From a virus: a stretch of 22,408 nucleotides of DNA. A program made the translations under genes and the position numbers. Shown here piece after piece: positions 14,529-21,621 of this stretch (within the stretch, counting starts at the first letter, position 1; each line of letters begins with the position of its first letter). The notes below the pieces were generated by a model. The model saw nothing but the letters and a program-made list of their open reading frames with translations. It was not told the DNA's origin and made no database searches. Location: the IMG/VR virus record IMGVR_UViG_3300025282_000273, positions 1 through 22,408 of that record, one strand, 5' to 3'.

Positions 14529-15173
14529 ATGGCAAATACCAATGGAAGCTTTGGTTTGCGCCCCATCAGCAAGATGGGAAGCGCAGCAAACTCCACAGGT
14601 TTGTCCAACTACTCGATGTATGAAATTGCCAATGGCAATACTAGCAAGTTTTATCACGGCGAACCCGTGATTCCACTAAGCACCGGCTTTATAGATGTCC
14701 CTGGGGCAGCAGCCGGTGGAACAGTTGGTTTGCTAGGTGTCTTTCAAGGTTGTGAATACGTTGCGAGTACCACTGGAAAGCCTACGTGGAGTAACTACTG
14801 GCCCGGTTCTGGGGCAGATAGTAACCACCCGATCAAGGCGTATGTAAATGATGATCCAATGCAGTTATATGTAATTGCAACGGATGCGTCATGGACAAGC
14901 AAGGCTACGGCTCGCGCCGCAGTTTTTGCAAACGCCAACTTTTCAACCGCAATTACAGGGACTGATGCTACAGGCCTATCTCTTGGGCGGTTGGCAATTA
15001 GTACGATTGCAACTACCGCTGCACTCCAAATGAGAATAATGGGTTGGTTAGAAGATGACGCTAACTCCGACTTCTCTGCGGCTGGCATCGGTGCCATTGT
15101 CAGGTTGAATAACCACTTCAATAGTAATAACGGTGCTATTGCAGCTGGTACACCTTCAACTACTGGCGTATAG
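14529..15173 (+). CDS. Capsid decoration/stabilisation-type protein
   Basis: A 214-aa beta-rich protein directly before the major capsid gene. It starts GSFGLRPISKMGSAANSTGLSNY, then GEPVIPLSTGFI, LLGVFQGCEYV and KPTWSNYWPGS, and AYVNDDPMQLYVI. These are segments I know from proteins paired with capsid proteins in marine phages (xGLRPxxxxGxxxNxxG, GxPV, GVFxGCxY, AYVxDDP). It probably coats or stabilises the capsid lattice. GAGGAG lies eight bases before ATG. It has no transmembrane part or enzyme motif. The role is inferred from position and pattern. Confidence 0.75.
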   Translation: MANTNGSFGLRPISKMGSAANSTGLSNYSMYEIANGNTSKFYHGEPVIPLSTGFIDVPGAAAGGTVGLLGVFQGCEYVASTTGKPTWSNYWPGSGADSNHPIKAYVNDDPMQLYVIATDASWTSKATARAAVFANANFSTAITGTDATGLSLGRLAISTIATTAALQMRIMGWLEDDANSDFSAAGIGAIVRLNNHFNSNNGAIAAGTPSTTGV

Positions 15174-15185
15174 GAGGGTTGAAAA

Positions 15186-16094
15186 ATGGCTATTAGTAGA
15201 GCGCAACTCGTAAAAGAGTTGGAACCCGGCCTAAACGCCTTGTTTGGTCTTGAGTATGATAACTATGACAGAGAGCATTCTGAAATCTTCACAATGGAGA
15301 GTTCAGATCGCGCTTTTGAAGAAGAAGTTATGCTCAGTGGATTCGGAACTGCACCAACGAAAAGTGAAGGCACTGCCGTCAATTATGACGATGCACAAGA
15401 AGCTTTCACAGCTCGGTATACCATGGAGACTATTGCACTTGCATTCTCCATAACTGAGGAGGCTATCGAAGATAATCTTTATGATCGACTAGCTGCTCGG
15501 TATACGAGAGCGTTGGCACGTAGTATGAGTCAGACTAAAGAAGTCAAGGCCGCTGCGGTTCTTAACAATGCATTTGACAGCACGTATACAGGAGGAGATG
15601 CGAAGGAGCTTTGTGCTACGGACCATCCACTTGTTAGCGGAAGTACTTTCAGAAACGAGCTTTCAACAGCAGCCGATTTAAATGAGACTAGCCTTGAGCA
15701 AGCTCTCATTGATATCGCTGGTTTTGTTGATGAGCGTGGATTGAAAGTGGCTGTCAAAGGTCAAAAACTAATCGTTCCAAAAGAACTTCAGTTTACTTCT
15801 GATCGTCTTTTGGAATCAACACTACGAACCGGAACTGCTGATAATGACATCAATGCAGTTCGCAACATGGGAATGCTTCCACAGGGTTACACTGTGAACC
15901 ATTTCTTAACTGACACTGATGCTTGGTTCATCCGCACGGATGCTCCAAACGGCATGAAAGGTTTTAACAGAACTTCTGTAAAAACTTCCATGGAAGGTGA
16001 TTTTGATACAGGAAATGTGAGGTACAAGGCCCGTGAACGCTATGCGTTTGGCTGGTCAGATCCTCGCGGTATCTTTGGGTCACCTGGAGCATAA
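15186..16094 (+). CDS. Major capsid protein
   Basis: A 302-aa protein that forms the head shell. It begins ISRAQLVKELEPGLNALFGLEYD and continues with AFEEEVMLSGFGTAP, YTMETIALAFSITEEAIEDN and YDRLAARYTRALARSMSQTKE. It then has LCATDHPLVSG, GQKLIVPKELQFTSDRLL and YKARERYAFGWSDPRGIFGS. The sequence fits HK97-fold capsid proteins of the Mu gpT-like branch used by many marine phages. AGGAGGG gives a strong ribosome binding site, and a terminator follows the gene, as expected for the most abundant transcript. No long N-terminal delta domain is visible, in line with a separate scaffold. Confidence 0.9.
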   Translation: MAISRAQLVKELEPGLNALFGLEYDNYDREHSEIFTMESSDRAFEEEVMLSGFGTAPTKSEGTAVNYDDAQEAFTARYTMETIALAFSITEEAIEDNLYDRLAARYTRALARSMSQTKEVKAAAVLNNAFDSTYTGGDAKELCATDHPLVSGSTFRNELSTAADLNETSLEQALIDIAGFVDERGLKVAVKGQKLIVPKELQFTSDRLLESTLRTGTADNDINAVRNMGMLPQGYTVNHFLTDTDAWFIRTDAPNGMKGFNRTSVKTSMEGDFDTGNVRYKARERYAFGWSDPRGIFGSPGA

Positions 16095-16108
16095 CGTAAA
16101 GGGACTGG

Positions 16109-16132
16109 GGGGAGCTTGTCTCTCCCCTTTTT
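16109..16132 (+). terminator. Rho-independent terminator after the capsid gene
   Basis: A GGGGAG stem (16109-16114), a 7-base loop and CTCCCC (16122-16127) are followed directly by TTTTT (16128-16132). It lies 15 bases after the capsid stop codon. It would end or attenuate transcription from the capsid genes and set expression of the tail genes apart. Confidence 0.85.
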
Positions 16133-16145
16133 CTGGGATTAATAA

Positions 16146-16202
16146 GCCCTAGCGACTGGCCCAGCAGACGCTTACAAGACACTAGGGCATAACCTTTGTA
16201 AG
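16146..16202 (+). ncRNA. Candidate structured RNA leader (pseudoknot) before the next virion gene
   Basis: Stem 1 pairs GCCCTAG (16146-16152) with CTAGGGC (16182-16188). Stem 2 pairs CTTACAA (16171-16177) with TTGTAAG (16196-16202) and can add a G-U pair. The strands interleave (1, 2, 1', 2'), which is an H-type pseudoknot. A small hairpin fits inside stem 1: CTG 16156-16158 with CAG 16165-16167. Stem 2 ends directly at the ribosome binding site (AAGAAGGA) of the gene at 16216, so it could control translation or protect the 5' end of the mRNA downstream of the terminator. I do not recognise a known riboswitch family. Pairing is seen; function is inferred. Confidence 0.5.
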
Positions 16203-16215
16203 AAGGAACTGTATT

Positions 16216-16764
16216 ATGGCTAATACAACATTTAACGGTCCCGTCCGTTCTGAAAACGGGTTTAAAGTTATTAACGTTGCCGAAGCAACGGGAGCTGTCA
16301 CTGAGACTTCTTCCCAAGCATCTACAGGCATCTTTGTCAATAAATTTATCAAGCATGTTGGTATCGTTACTGGTGTCACTGTAAACACCACGGCTGGTGA
16401 TAGTCCTGCTATTGGTGAGTTCACGCAACCAGCTAATACTATCATAACCAATATCAAGATATTCTGTGCCACGGCTCCAGTTATTGGGACGGGCGATATT
16501 GGCTACGAAGTTGGGACTACTAGTTCTGGCGCACAGATCGTTGCGGCTGTTACTGACCAGATTCTTGATGGTGGTACTACGGTAGTACTCGGAAATGTGA
16601 CTTTGCCTACGCTAGTAACTCAGACTGAGAGTGGTACTACTGCCCCGGCTTCTGTTCAGTATGCGTCAGCAGAGAGAACCATTTACTGCAATATTACAAA
16701 TACGGTAGATGCAACCACGGCAGGTTCTTTCACCTTCATCATTGAGTATGTGCAAGTTGCATAG
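16216..16764 (+). CDS. Beta-rich virion protein, decoration or head-fibre type (182 aa)
   Basis: The protein starts ANTTFNGPVRSENGFKVIN, a beginning shared by proteins placed after the capsid gene in marine phages. The rest is rich in T, V, G and A (VTGVTVNTTAGDSPAIGEFT, ILDGGTTVVLGNVTLPTLV) and ends in alternating strands (FTFIIEYVQVA), fitting a beta sandwich. It is preceded by the pseudoknot leader and GAAGGAAC. No TM or enzyme motif. A surface decoration role is likely but inferred from position and composition. Confidence 0.65.
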   Translation: MANTTFNGPVRSENGFKVINVAEATGAVTETSSQASTGIFVNKFIKHVGIVTGVTVNTTAGDSPAIGEFTQPANTIITNIKIFCATAPVIGTGDIGYEVGTTSSGAQIVAAVTDQILDGGTTVVLGNVTLPTLVTQTESGTTAPASVQYASAERTIYCNITNTVDATTAGSFTFIIEYVQVA

Positions 16765-16777
16765 GTAGGAGCTTATT

Positions 16778-17182
16778 ATGGCTGATGCTGTAAAAACGAC
16801 CACAATAGTGGATGGAGACCGTACTGCTGTCATCTATTGTAGCAACACAAGTGATGGCACTGGTGAAGCCGCAGTGACAAAAGTAGATGTTTCTGAGTTA
16901 GCTTCTAACCAAGATGGAACAAGCTGCTCTGGTGTGACATTGCAAAAAGTTATTTTTTCTACCGTAGGAATGGGTGTAAAAATACTTTGGGATGCCACTA
17001 CTGATGTCATTGCCTTGGAGCTTCCCGCAGATTACTCTGATACTTTAGATTATTCAGATATTAGCGGTCTTCCAAATAACGCTGCCTCCGGGGGAAAGAC
17101 CGGAGACATACAGTTTACAACTGTAGGCCATACTAGTGGAGACACTTATTCTGTAGTCGTATATTGTTTAAAGCAGTTCTAA
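16778..17182 (+). CDS. Conserved beta-rich phage structural protein (134 aa)
   Basis: The start carries TTTIVDGDRTAVIYCSNTSDGTGEAAVTKVDVS, a stretch I associate with virion proteins after capsid genes in marine phages (xxDGxRxAVxxxxNxSDGTGExxVxKVDVS). It continues in beta-strand-like segments (VIALELPADYSDTLDYSDISGLP, GDIQFTTVGHTSGDTYSVVVYCLK). AGGAG lies six bases before ATG. Probably a head or connector component; the exact role is unknown. Confidence 0.65.
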   Translation: MADAVKTTTIVDGDRTAVIYCSNTSDGTGEAAVTKVDVSELASNQDGTSCSGVTLQKVIFSTVGMGVKILWDATTDVIALELPADYSDTLDYSDISGLPNNAASGGKTGDIQFTTVGHTSGDTYSVVVYCLKQF

Positions 17183-17183
17183 A

Positions 17184-17390
17184 ATGTCATTAGACAGGAA
17201 AAATGAGCTGGATATTGTGCAGGTTAGAGGAGATTTAAAGCTTATTTCTCAGAAGGTGGACAATCTCAAAAACAACGATTTGCATCATATACAATTATCT
17301 ATAAACAACATTAATCGTATTTTGTTGGGTGTGGGTTTATTGATTCTTGGTCAATTATTCATAGCTCTCAGGTCGATTCTAGTTGGATGA
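17184..17390 (+). CDS. XhlA-like membrane protein (68 aa)
   Basis: The N-terminal half is a charged helix (DIVQVRGDLKLISQKVDNLKNNDLHHI), and the C-terminal 25 residues form one membrane segment (ILLGVGLLILGQLFIALRSIL). This is the layout of XhlA-type hemolysin/holin-accessory proteins, including the NNDLHHIQ middle. It follows the previous stop by one base with no clear Shine-Dalgarno, so it may be coupled. It sits among tail genes, away from the other lysis genes, so a lysis role is only likely; a membrane-bound assembly factor is an alternative. Confidence 0.55.
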   Translation: MSLDRKNELDIVQVRGDLKLISQKVDNLKNNDLHHIQLSINNINRILLGVGLLILGQLFIALRSILVG

Positions 17391-17405
17391 CAGGAGTCTT
17401 TAAGC

Positions 17406-18293
17406 ATGGCTGTTTCTGGATCGAAAGATTTTGAGCCTGATGTAGCAGAGTATATAGAAGAAGCATTTGAACGATGTGGTTTGGAACTTCGTACCGGATA
17501 CGATGCCAGAACTGCACGTAGATCTTTAAACCTTCTTTTTGCAGATTGGGCCAATCGTGGTTTGAACAGATGGACTGTTGAGCAAGTTACTCAAACAGTT
17601 GCTTCTGGAGTTACTTCGTATCCACTAGGAACAATAACCCTTACTGTAGCTGACAGTGGTAGTTTTACTATAGGTGAAACTATCACTGGAGGGACAAGTG
17701 GTACTACGGCTTCTGTCATAACCAAACCACTTTCTACTACAATGACACTAACTATTCCTTCTGGCTCTTTCACAGCCACAGAAACTATAACAGGCTCTTC
17801 TAGCGCAGCTACTACTACAGTAACTTCGGACGCTTCTCTCACCAACGTACAGGCTTCAGTGGACATTTTATCTGCTGTAGTTCGTAGAAGCGATCAAGAT
17901 ATATCCATTCAAAGAATTGGAAGGGATCAGTTCCTTAGAATTCCTGACAAAACGACAACGGGTAGGCCTATACAGTTTTATGTAGACCGTCAAATAACAC
18001 CTTTATTTAAGATATGGCCCTCTCCTGAAAATAATACAGATCAGATAATTTATGACCGTATAGTCCGAATTGATGATGCGGATACCTCGGTAAACACAGT
18101 TCAAGTACCTTTCCGATTTTATCCGTGCCTAACTGCGGGATTGGCTTATTATATGTCACTTAAAAAGGCTCCGGATAGAGTTCAGTTGTTAAAAGGTATC
18201 TATGAAGAAGAATTTGACAGAGCGGCTACCGAGGATCAAGACAGAGTTCCGTTGATTTTGGTTCCAACAGCAGCTTCTTTGAGGGCTGTTTAA
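17406..18293 (+). CDS. Head-tail adaptor/tail tubular protein A-like, with inserted repeat domain
   Basis: A 295-aa protein. The outer parts fit the adaptor family (T7 gp11 or P22 gp4 type): a helical start (11-60, YIEEAFERCGLELRTGYDARTARRSLNLLF as pieces, then WANRGLNRWTVEQ) and an end with RPIQFYVDRQITPLFKIWPSP and PCLTAGLAYYMSLKKAP. Between residues about 75 and 150 a Thr/Ser-rich beta segment is inserted with two copies of an F-T-x-x-E-T-I-T-G-x-x-S motif (87-104 and 122-139). The insert may be an exposed decoration domain on the tail. The adaptor closes the packaged head and joins portal to tail. The call is from context and the C-terminal pattern. Confidence 0.65.
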   Translation: MAVSGSKDFEPDVAEYIEEAFERCGLELRTGYDARTARRSLNLLFADWANRGLNRWTVEQVTQTVASGVTSYPLGTITLTVADSGSFTIGETITGGTSGTTASVITKPLSTTMTLTIPSGSFTATETITGSSSAATTTVTSDASLTNVQASVDILSAVVRRSDQDISIQRIGRDQFLRIPDKTTTGRPIQFYVDRQITPLFKIWPSPENNTDQIIYDRIVRIDDADTSVNTVQVPFRFYPCLTAGLAYYMSLKKAPDRVQLLKGIYEEEFDRAATEDQDRVPLILVPTAASLRAV

Positions 18294-18797
18294 ATGCCTA
18301 CCTATGCTTCAGATAGACATGCTTTAGGAATATCTGATCGTTCTGGAGCTGCCTATAAAAAAAGAGACATGAGAAAGGAATGGACAGGAGCCTTAGTAGG
18401 GAAGGATGAGTGGGAAGCAAAGCAGCCTCAGTTAAATGCTCCAAAGATTGCAGCAGATCCACAAGCTTTACGGGACGCACGACCCGATAGAACTGAGCCA
18501 GCAGTTGAGGTTCTTCTTGAACGAAACCCTTTTAGGTCAGGTTCTTCCGGAAGTGCCGTTATAACTGTGACGCAACCGGGCCATGGACGTAGCACTGGGG
18601 ACACGGTACGCTTCCGTACTGTACTACCTTTTGATGGTTTTACAGAAGCTGTAATAGAGTCTTCAGGAGGTTTTTCTATTACTAAAGTAAATGATGACCG
18701 GTATACTTTTACTGCCAGTAGTGGAACTGCCACCACTGGAAACCTTGATGGGGGCGGAGAAATTGCTACCGCTGGACCAGTAACTCTGAGCGCATAA
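18294..18797 (+). CDS. Conserved phage virion protein with beta domain (167 aa)
   Basis: Residues 1-50 contain HALGISDRSGAAYKKRDMRKEW and LVGKDEWEAKQPQL, a block that often precedes tail genes in marine phages. In relatives I remember, this block carries cysteines where S stands here (CDRSG), but none remain in this copy. Residues about 75-150 (LLERNPFRSGSSGSAVITVT, PGHGRSTGDTVRFRTV, FDGF, YTFTASSGTAT) look like an immunoglobulin-like or related beta fold common in phage tail proteins. The start directly follows the previous stop with no strong ribosome binding site, so it is probably coupled. Confidence 0.65.
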   Translation: MPTYASDRHALGISDRSGAAYKKRDMRKEWTGALVGKDEWEAKQPQLNAPKIAADPQALRDARPDRTEPAVEVLLERNPFRSGSSGSAVITVTQPGHGRSTGDTVRFRTVLPFDGFTEAVIESSGGFSITKVNDDRYTFTASSGTATTGNLDGGGEIATAGPVTLSA

Positions 18798-18798
18798 T

Positions 18799-19443
18799 AT
18801 GGCATATACTTTCACTACTCTAAAGACAGCTATCCAGGATTATACAGATAACGCCGAGACGACTTTTGTAAGTCAGTTGAGCAGGTTTATTTTAAACGCT
18901 GAAGAGCGTATTTTAAAAGAATGCCAATTAGATGTGTTTCGTAAAAATGTTGAAGGAAACCTGACCAGTTCAGTCAAGTTTCTTACTAAACCAACCGATT
19001 TCTTAGCTCCGTACTCTTTAAGTGTCATAAACAGCTCGAAAAACGAGTTCTTACTGTATAAACATGTAACTTTCTTACAAGACTATACTCCAAATCCGGC
19101 TACTACAGGAATTCCTCTTTATTATGGGGATTGGGATGATAGCACTTTTCTGATAGCGCCAACTCCAAGCAGTAGTTTAAATGTAGAGTTACACTACTTT
19201 TTTAGGCCTGAATCTATTACCACAGCCTCTAGTGGAACTACTTGGCTCGGGGATAATGCTGAATTGGCTTTGCTTTATGCGTCCCTTGTCGAGGCATATA
19301 CTTTTATGAAAGGGGAGCAAGACATGATGGCCTTATATAACGGAAGATTCCAAGAGGCCCTTCAATGGTTGAAAAATTTAGGCGAAGGAAAGCAGACTCT
19401 AGATGAGTACAGGTATGATAGGTTAAGGAGACCTGTAAACTAA
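18799..19443 (+). CDS. Tail adaptor/connector-like protein (214 aa)
   Basis: A mixed helix-strand protein. It starts FTTLKTAIQDYTDNAETTFVSQ, with FILNAEERILKECQLDVFR next. A middle of strands includes PLYYGDWDDSTFLIAPTPS and NVELHYFFRPESIT, and it ends EAYTFMKGEQDMMALYNGRF and ALQWLKNLGEG. This layout (LxxxIxxxxxxxE, F(I/V)xxAExxIxxx, then I.PxP and a helical end) is what I know from adaptor-like proteins of podovirus-type marine phages. The stop overlaps the next start by one base (TAATG). It probably forms part of the neck or tail tube. Confidence 0.65.
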   Translation: MAYTFTTLKTAIQDYTDNAETTFVSQLSRFILNAEERILKECQLDVFRKNVEGNLTSSVKFLTKPTDFLAPYSLSVINSSKNEFLLYKHVTFLQDYTPNPATTGIPLYYGDWDDSTFLIAPTPSSSLNVELHYFFRPESITTASSGTTWLGDNAELALLYASLVEAYTFMKGEQDMMALYNGRFQEALQWLKNLGEGKQTLDEYRYDRLRRPVN

Positions 19444-20195
19444 TGTTAAATGCTAAGGATTCCTGTGCAATGAGAGAAAGTTTAAAAGGAGCGCATGTAG
19501 CTATTGTAGGGCTTGGAAGTACACAAGGAACATTTACTTCTTCTGTAGCCAACGGCAAAAGCTTTGATGAAGTGTGGGCAATTAATTCCATGATGGCTCC
19601 TATAAAACATGATCGTGTTTTTATGATGGACCCAGCATCAAGGTTTCTGGATACGGAAAACGCAGGTTCCCAAACCAAAGCCCTTCGTAAAATACTTGGA
19701 GCGCATCCCGGACCAATATACACATGCACTCTGGACGAAAGAGTTCCAGGTGCCGTTCTTTACCCTCTTGAAGAAGTGGTTAAGGATACGGGGCTATGCT
19801 ATTTTAATAATACGGTTCCTTACGCCATAGCTTTTGCTATTCACCATAAAGTTGAGAAGCTTTACCTATACGGGCTTGATTATTCGTATAAATCCAACCT
19901 TGTTATGGCAGAAGCTGGACGGGCTTGTACGGAATTTTGGCTTTCAGCGGCGGTTGCCCGTGGAATGAAAGTAGAAGTAGCACAGGATTCATCACTTTTA
20001 GATACAAATGTTCCAGACGAGGAAAAGCTTTACGGATACCACAGACTAGACGATCCTCTTGTTATGCTTATTAAAGACGGTTCTTTGACAGTGACCAAAA
20101 AGTCAGAAACAACGCCTCCAGAACCCGTGGATAAGCCTATTTTGTATGGCAGACACGACAAGGTGGTTGCATTGAAAGAGGCGGTAAATGTTTGA
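19443..20195 (+). CDS. Rossmann-like DUF115/MptE-like phage protein
   Basis: A 250-aa protein with a dinucleotide-type loop near the start (HVAIVGLGSTQGTF, residues 18-31). It continues with FDEVWAINSMMAP, RVFMMDP, YFNNTVPYAIAFAI, KLYLYGLDYSY and ACTEFWLSAAVARGMKVEV. The order fits the DUF115 group (6-hydroxymethylpterin pyrophosphokinase MptE-like or sialyltransferase-like fold) seen in many phages. The substrate is unknown; sugar or nucleotide modification is possible. ATG 19443 overlaps the previous stop; ATG 19470 (residue 10) is an alternative start. The tail contains VDKPILYGRHDK (229-240), faintly like the tag of the accessory block. It overlaps the next gene by 8 bases. Confidence 0.65.
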   Translation: MLNAKDSCAMRESLKGAHVAIVGLGSTQGTFTSSVANGKSFDEVWAINSMMAPIKHDRVFMMDPASRFLDTENAGSQTKALRKILGAHPGPIYTCTLDERVPGAVLYPLEEVVKDTGLCYFNNTVPYAIAFAIHHKVEKLYLYGLDYSYKSNLVMAEAGRACTEFWLSAAVARGMKVEVAQDSSLLDTNVPDEEKLYGYHRLDDPLVMLIKDGSLTVTKKSETTPPEPVDKPILYGRHDKVVALKEAVNV

Positions 20196-20478
20196 AATAG
20201 ATGCTTCAATTTCCCTGGGAAAGGTTTCTATCACTACAACCGACAATAGAGGGCTTTCGGTAGAAGAAGCTGCTCAGATGGCGGTAGACAAGATACTTTA
20301 TGTAGCTGAAGACGCTCCAGAACCTATTCGAGAGCAAGCAATGGCTTTTAAAAACACCGTTCATGGAGTTATAATGTATTATATGCAACATGCTGTAGAT
20401 CAGGACAGGGCTACGGTTGCTGCCAGATTACGGGAAGCTGGTCATTCTGAACTGGCAAAAAATTTAAGGAGTTTATGA
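20188..20478 (+). CDS. Conserved small helical phage protein (96 aa)
   Basis: A short strand-rich start (SISLGKVSITTTDNRGLS) is followed by a helical body with AAQMAVDKILYVAEDAPEPI and REQAMAFKNTVHGVIMYYMQ. It ends ATVAARLREAGHSELAKNLRSL. The stretch PIRxQAxAFKxxxxxVxxxYMxxA is familiar from tail-region proteins of marine phages, function unknown. A role as tail assembly helper is possible but unproven. AGAGG precedes ATG inside the end of the upstream gene, and there is only one base before the next gene's start. Confidence 0.7.
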   Translation: MFEIDASISLGKVSITTTDNRGLSVEEAAQMAVDKILYVAEDAPEPIREQAMAFKNTVHGVIMYYMQHAVDQDRATVAARLREAGHSELAKNLRSL

Positions 20479-20479
20479 T

Positions 20480-20935
20480 ATGGCAATTACAACAGCTATG
20501 TGTACATCATTCAAGGGTGAACTATTGTCTGCCACCCATGATTTTGATGCCTCTGGCGGAAACAGCTTTAAACTGGCCCTATATGCCATAGGTGGAGGAG
20601 GAAAATCGTCCACTACTGCCACATTGGGTGCAGCCACAACCGCTTATACCACTACGGGTGAAGTTGCTAACAGCGGCAGTTACTCTGCTGGAGGAAGTGC
20701 ATTAACTAATGTAGATCCGGCAACTGCCGGAACCACTGGATATACGGACTTTGCTGATCTTAGTTTCACAACCGCTACTATTACTGCTAGGGGTGCCTTG
20801 ATTTATAACGACACAAACAGTGATAAAGCTGTCTGTGCGCTTGATTTTGGCGGAAACAAAACCAGTACTGCTGGTACGTTTACGATAGCGTTCCCTGCCG
20901 CTGGTGCGAGTACAGCGATTATTAGAATTGCGTAA
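20480..20935 (+). CDS. Conserved beta-rich phage virion protein (151 aa)
   Basis: It begins CTSFKGELLSATHDFD and carries FKLALYAIGGGG, AYTTTGEVANSGSYSAGGSA, FTTATITARGALIYNDTN and ALDFGGNKTSTAGTFTIAFP. This chain of motifs (FKxELLxxxHxF, KxALY, YTxxGEVxxxGYxAGG, ARGAxIYN, LDFGGxKTSxxGxFT) is common to small virion proteins near tail fibre genes in marine phages. Probably a tail or fibre-base component. AGGAG lies upstream of ATG. Confidence 0.7.
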   Translation: MAITTAMCTSFKGELLSATHDFDASGGNSFKLALYAIGGGGKSSTTATLGAATTAYTTTGEVANSGSYSAGGSALTNVDPATAGTTGYTDFADLSFTTATITARGALIYNDTNSDKAVCALDFGGNKTSTAGTFTIAFPAAGASTAIIRIA

Positions 20936-20946
20936 GGGATAATGAT

Positions 20947-21612
20947 TTGGCAAACATCACAGGCTGGGGACGTAGTACTTGGGGCGCTGGAACGTGGGGC
21001 TCTCCTATTTCCGTCGATGTCACAGGCGTTGCGGGTACGGGTGCCATTGGTACAGTTACTGCATCAGCAAGTATTAGCGTTACCGTTACGGGCGTTGCAG
21101 GTACGGGTGCCGTTGGTACAGTTAGCGTTGCCACAGGCGTTGATGTTGTTCCTACAGGGGTCGCTGGCACGGGTGGTGTCGGTTCAGTCACGGTTACGGG
21201 TACAGGTACAGTCACGGCGACGGGTGTCGCTGGTACAGGAGCCGTTGGTTCTGTCACAGTTACACCTAGTATTACGGCAACGGTTACAGGCGTTGCTGGC
21301 ACGGGTGGTGTCGGAACGGTTACAGTCAGCGCCGCAACTAGCGTTGTTCCCACGGGCGTTGCTGGTACGGGCGCACTTGGTTCTGTTACGATTACAGGAA
21401 CCAGCGATATCACGCTTACGGGCGTTGCTGGCACAGGAAGTGTTGGAACGGTTACAGCCAGCGCCGCAACTAGCGTTACTCCCACAGGCGTTGAAGGTAC
21501 TGCCGAAACCAGCGGTACTCAGGTATGGGGGATTATTGATACCTCACAAACCCCCGGCTGGTCTTCGGTCAGTACGACACAAACCCCTAACTGGACGAAA
21601 ATAGCGGCATAG
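20947..21612 (+). CDS. Tail protein with seven 22-residue repeats (TTG start)
   Basis: The frame starting at TTG 20947 gives ANITGWGRSTWGAGTWGSPI, a start typical of marine phage tail proteins. Seven repeats of 22 residues follow, each with TGVAGTGxxGxVT. An eighth, partial repeat (TGVEGT) leads to the end IDTSQTPGWSSVSTTQTPNW, with paired QTPxW motifs common in such proteins. AAGGGA lies about eight bases before TTG. An ATG at 20942 opens another frame (220 aa), but that product is a low-complexity shadow of the repeat. It probably forms an elongated beta fibre or spike. Repeat number may vary between relatives. Confidence 0.7.
   Translation: MANITGWGRSTWGAGTWGSPISVDVTGVAGTGAIGTVTASASISVTVTGVAGTGAVGTVSVATGVDVVPTGVAGTGGVGSVTVTGTGTVTATGVAGTGAVGSVTVTPSITATVTGVAGTGGVGTVTVSAATSVVPTGVAGTGALGSVTITGTSDITLTGVAGTGSVGTVTASAATSVTPTGVEGTAETSGTQVWGIIDTSQTPGWSSVSTTQTPNWTKIAA
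21022..21501 (+). repeat. 66-bp tandem repeat, 7 copies plus a partial
   Basis: Units of 66 bp begin at 21022, 21088, 21154, 21220, 21286, 21352 and 21418, and a partial eighth at 21484. Each starts near ACAGGCGTTGCTGGTACGGG. Because the period is a multiple of three and each unit lacks stops, long spurious reading frames exist on both strands. It encodes the repeats of the tail protein at 20947. Confidence 0.9.
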
Positions 21613-21621
21613 GAAAAGATT

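Noticed and set aside
20922-21485. 187-aa reverse-strand frame rich in V, T and P
   Set aside because: It is the complement of the 66-bp tandem repeat; the + strand frame at 20947 has a recognised phage tail start and end.
20942-21604. 220-aa frame with ATG start overlapping the tail repeat protein
   Set aside because: Its product is a low-complexity L/R/Q-rich sequence produced by the repeat; the TTG-started frame gives the familiar GWGRSTWGAGTW start.
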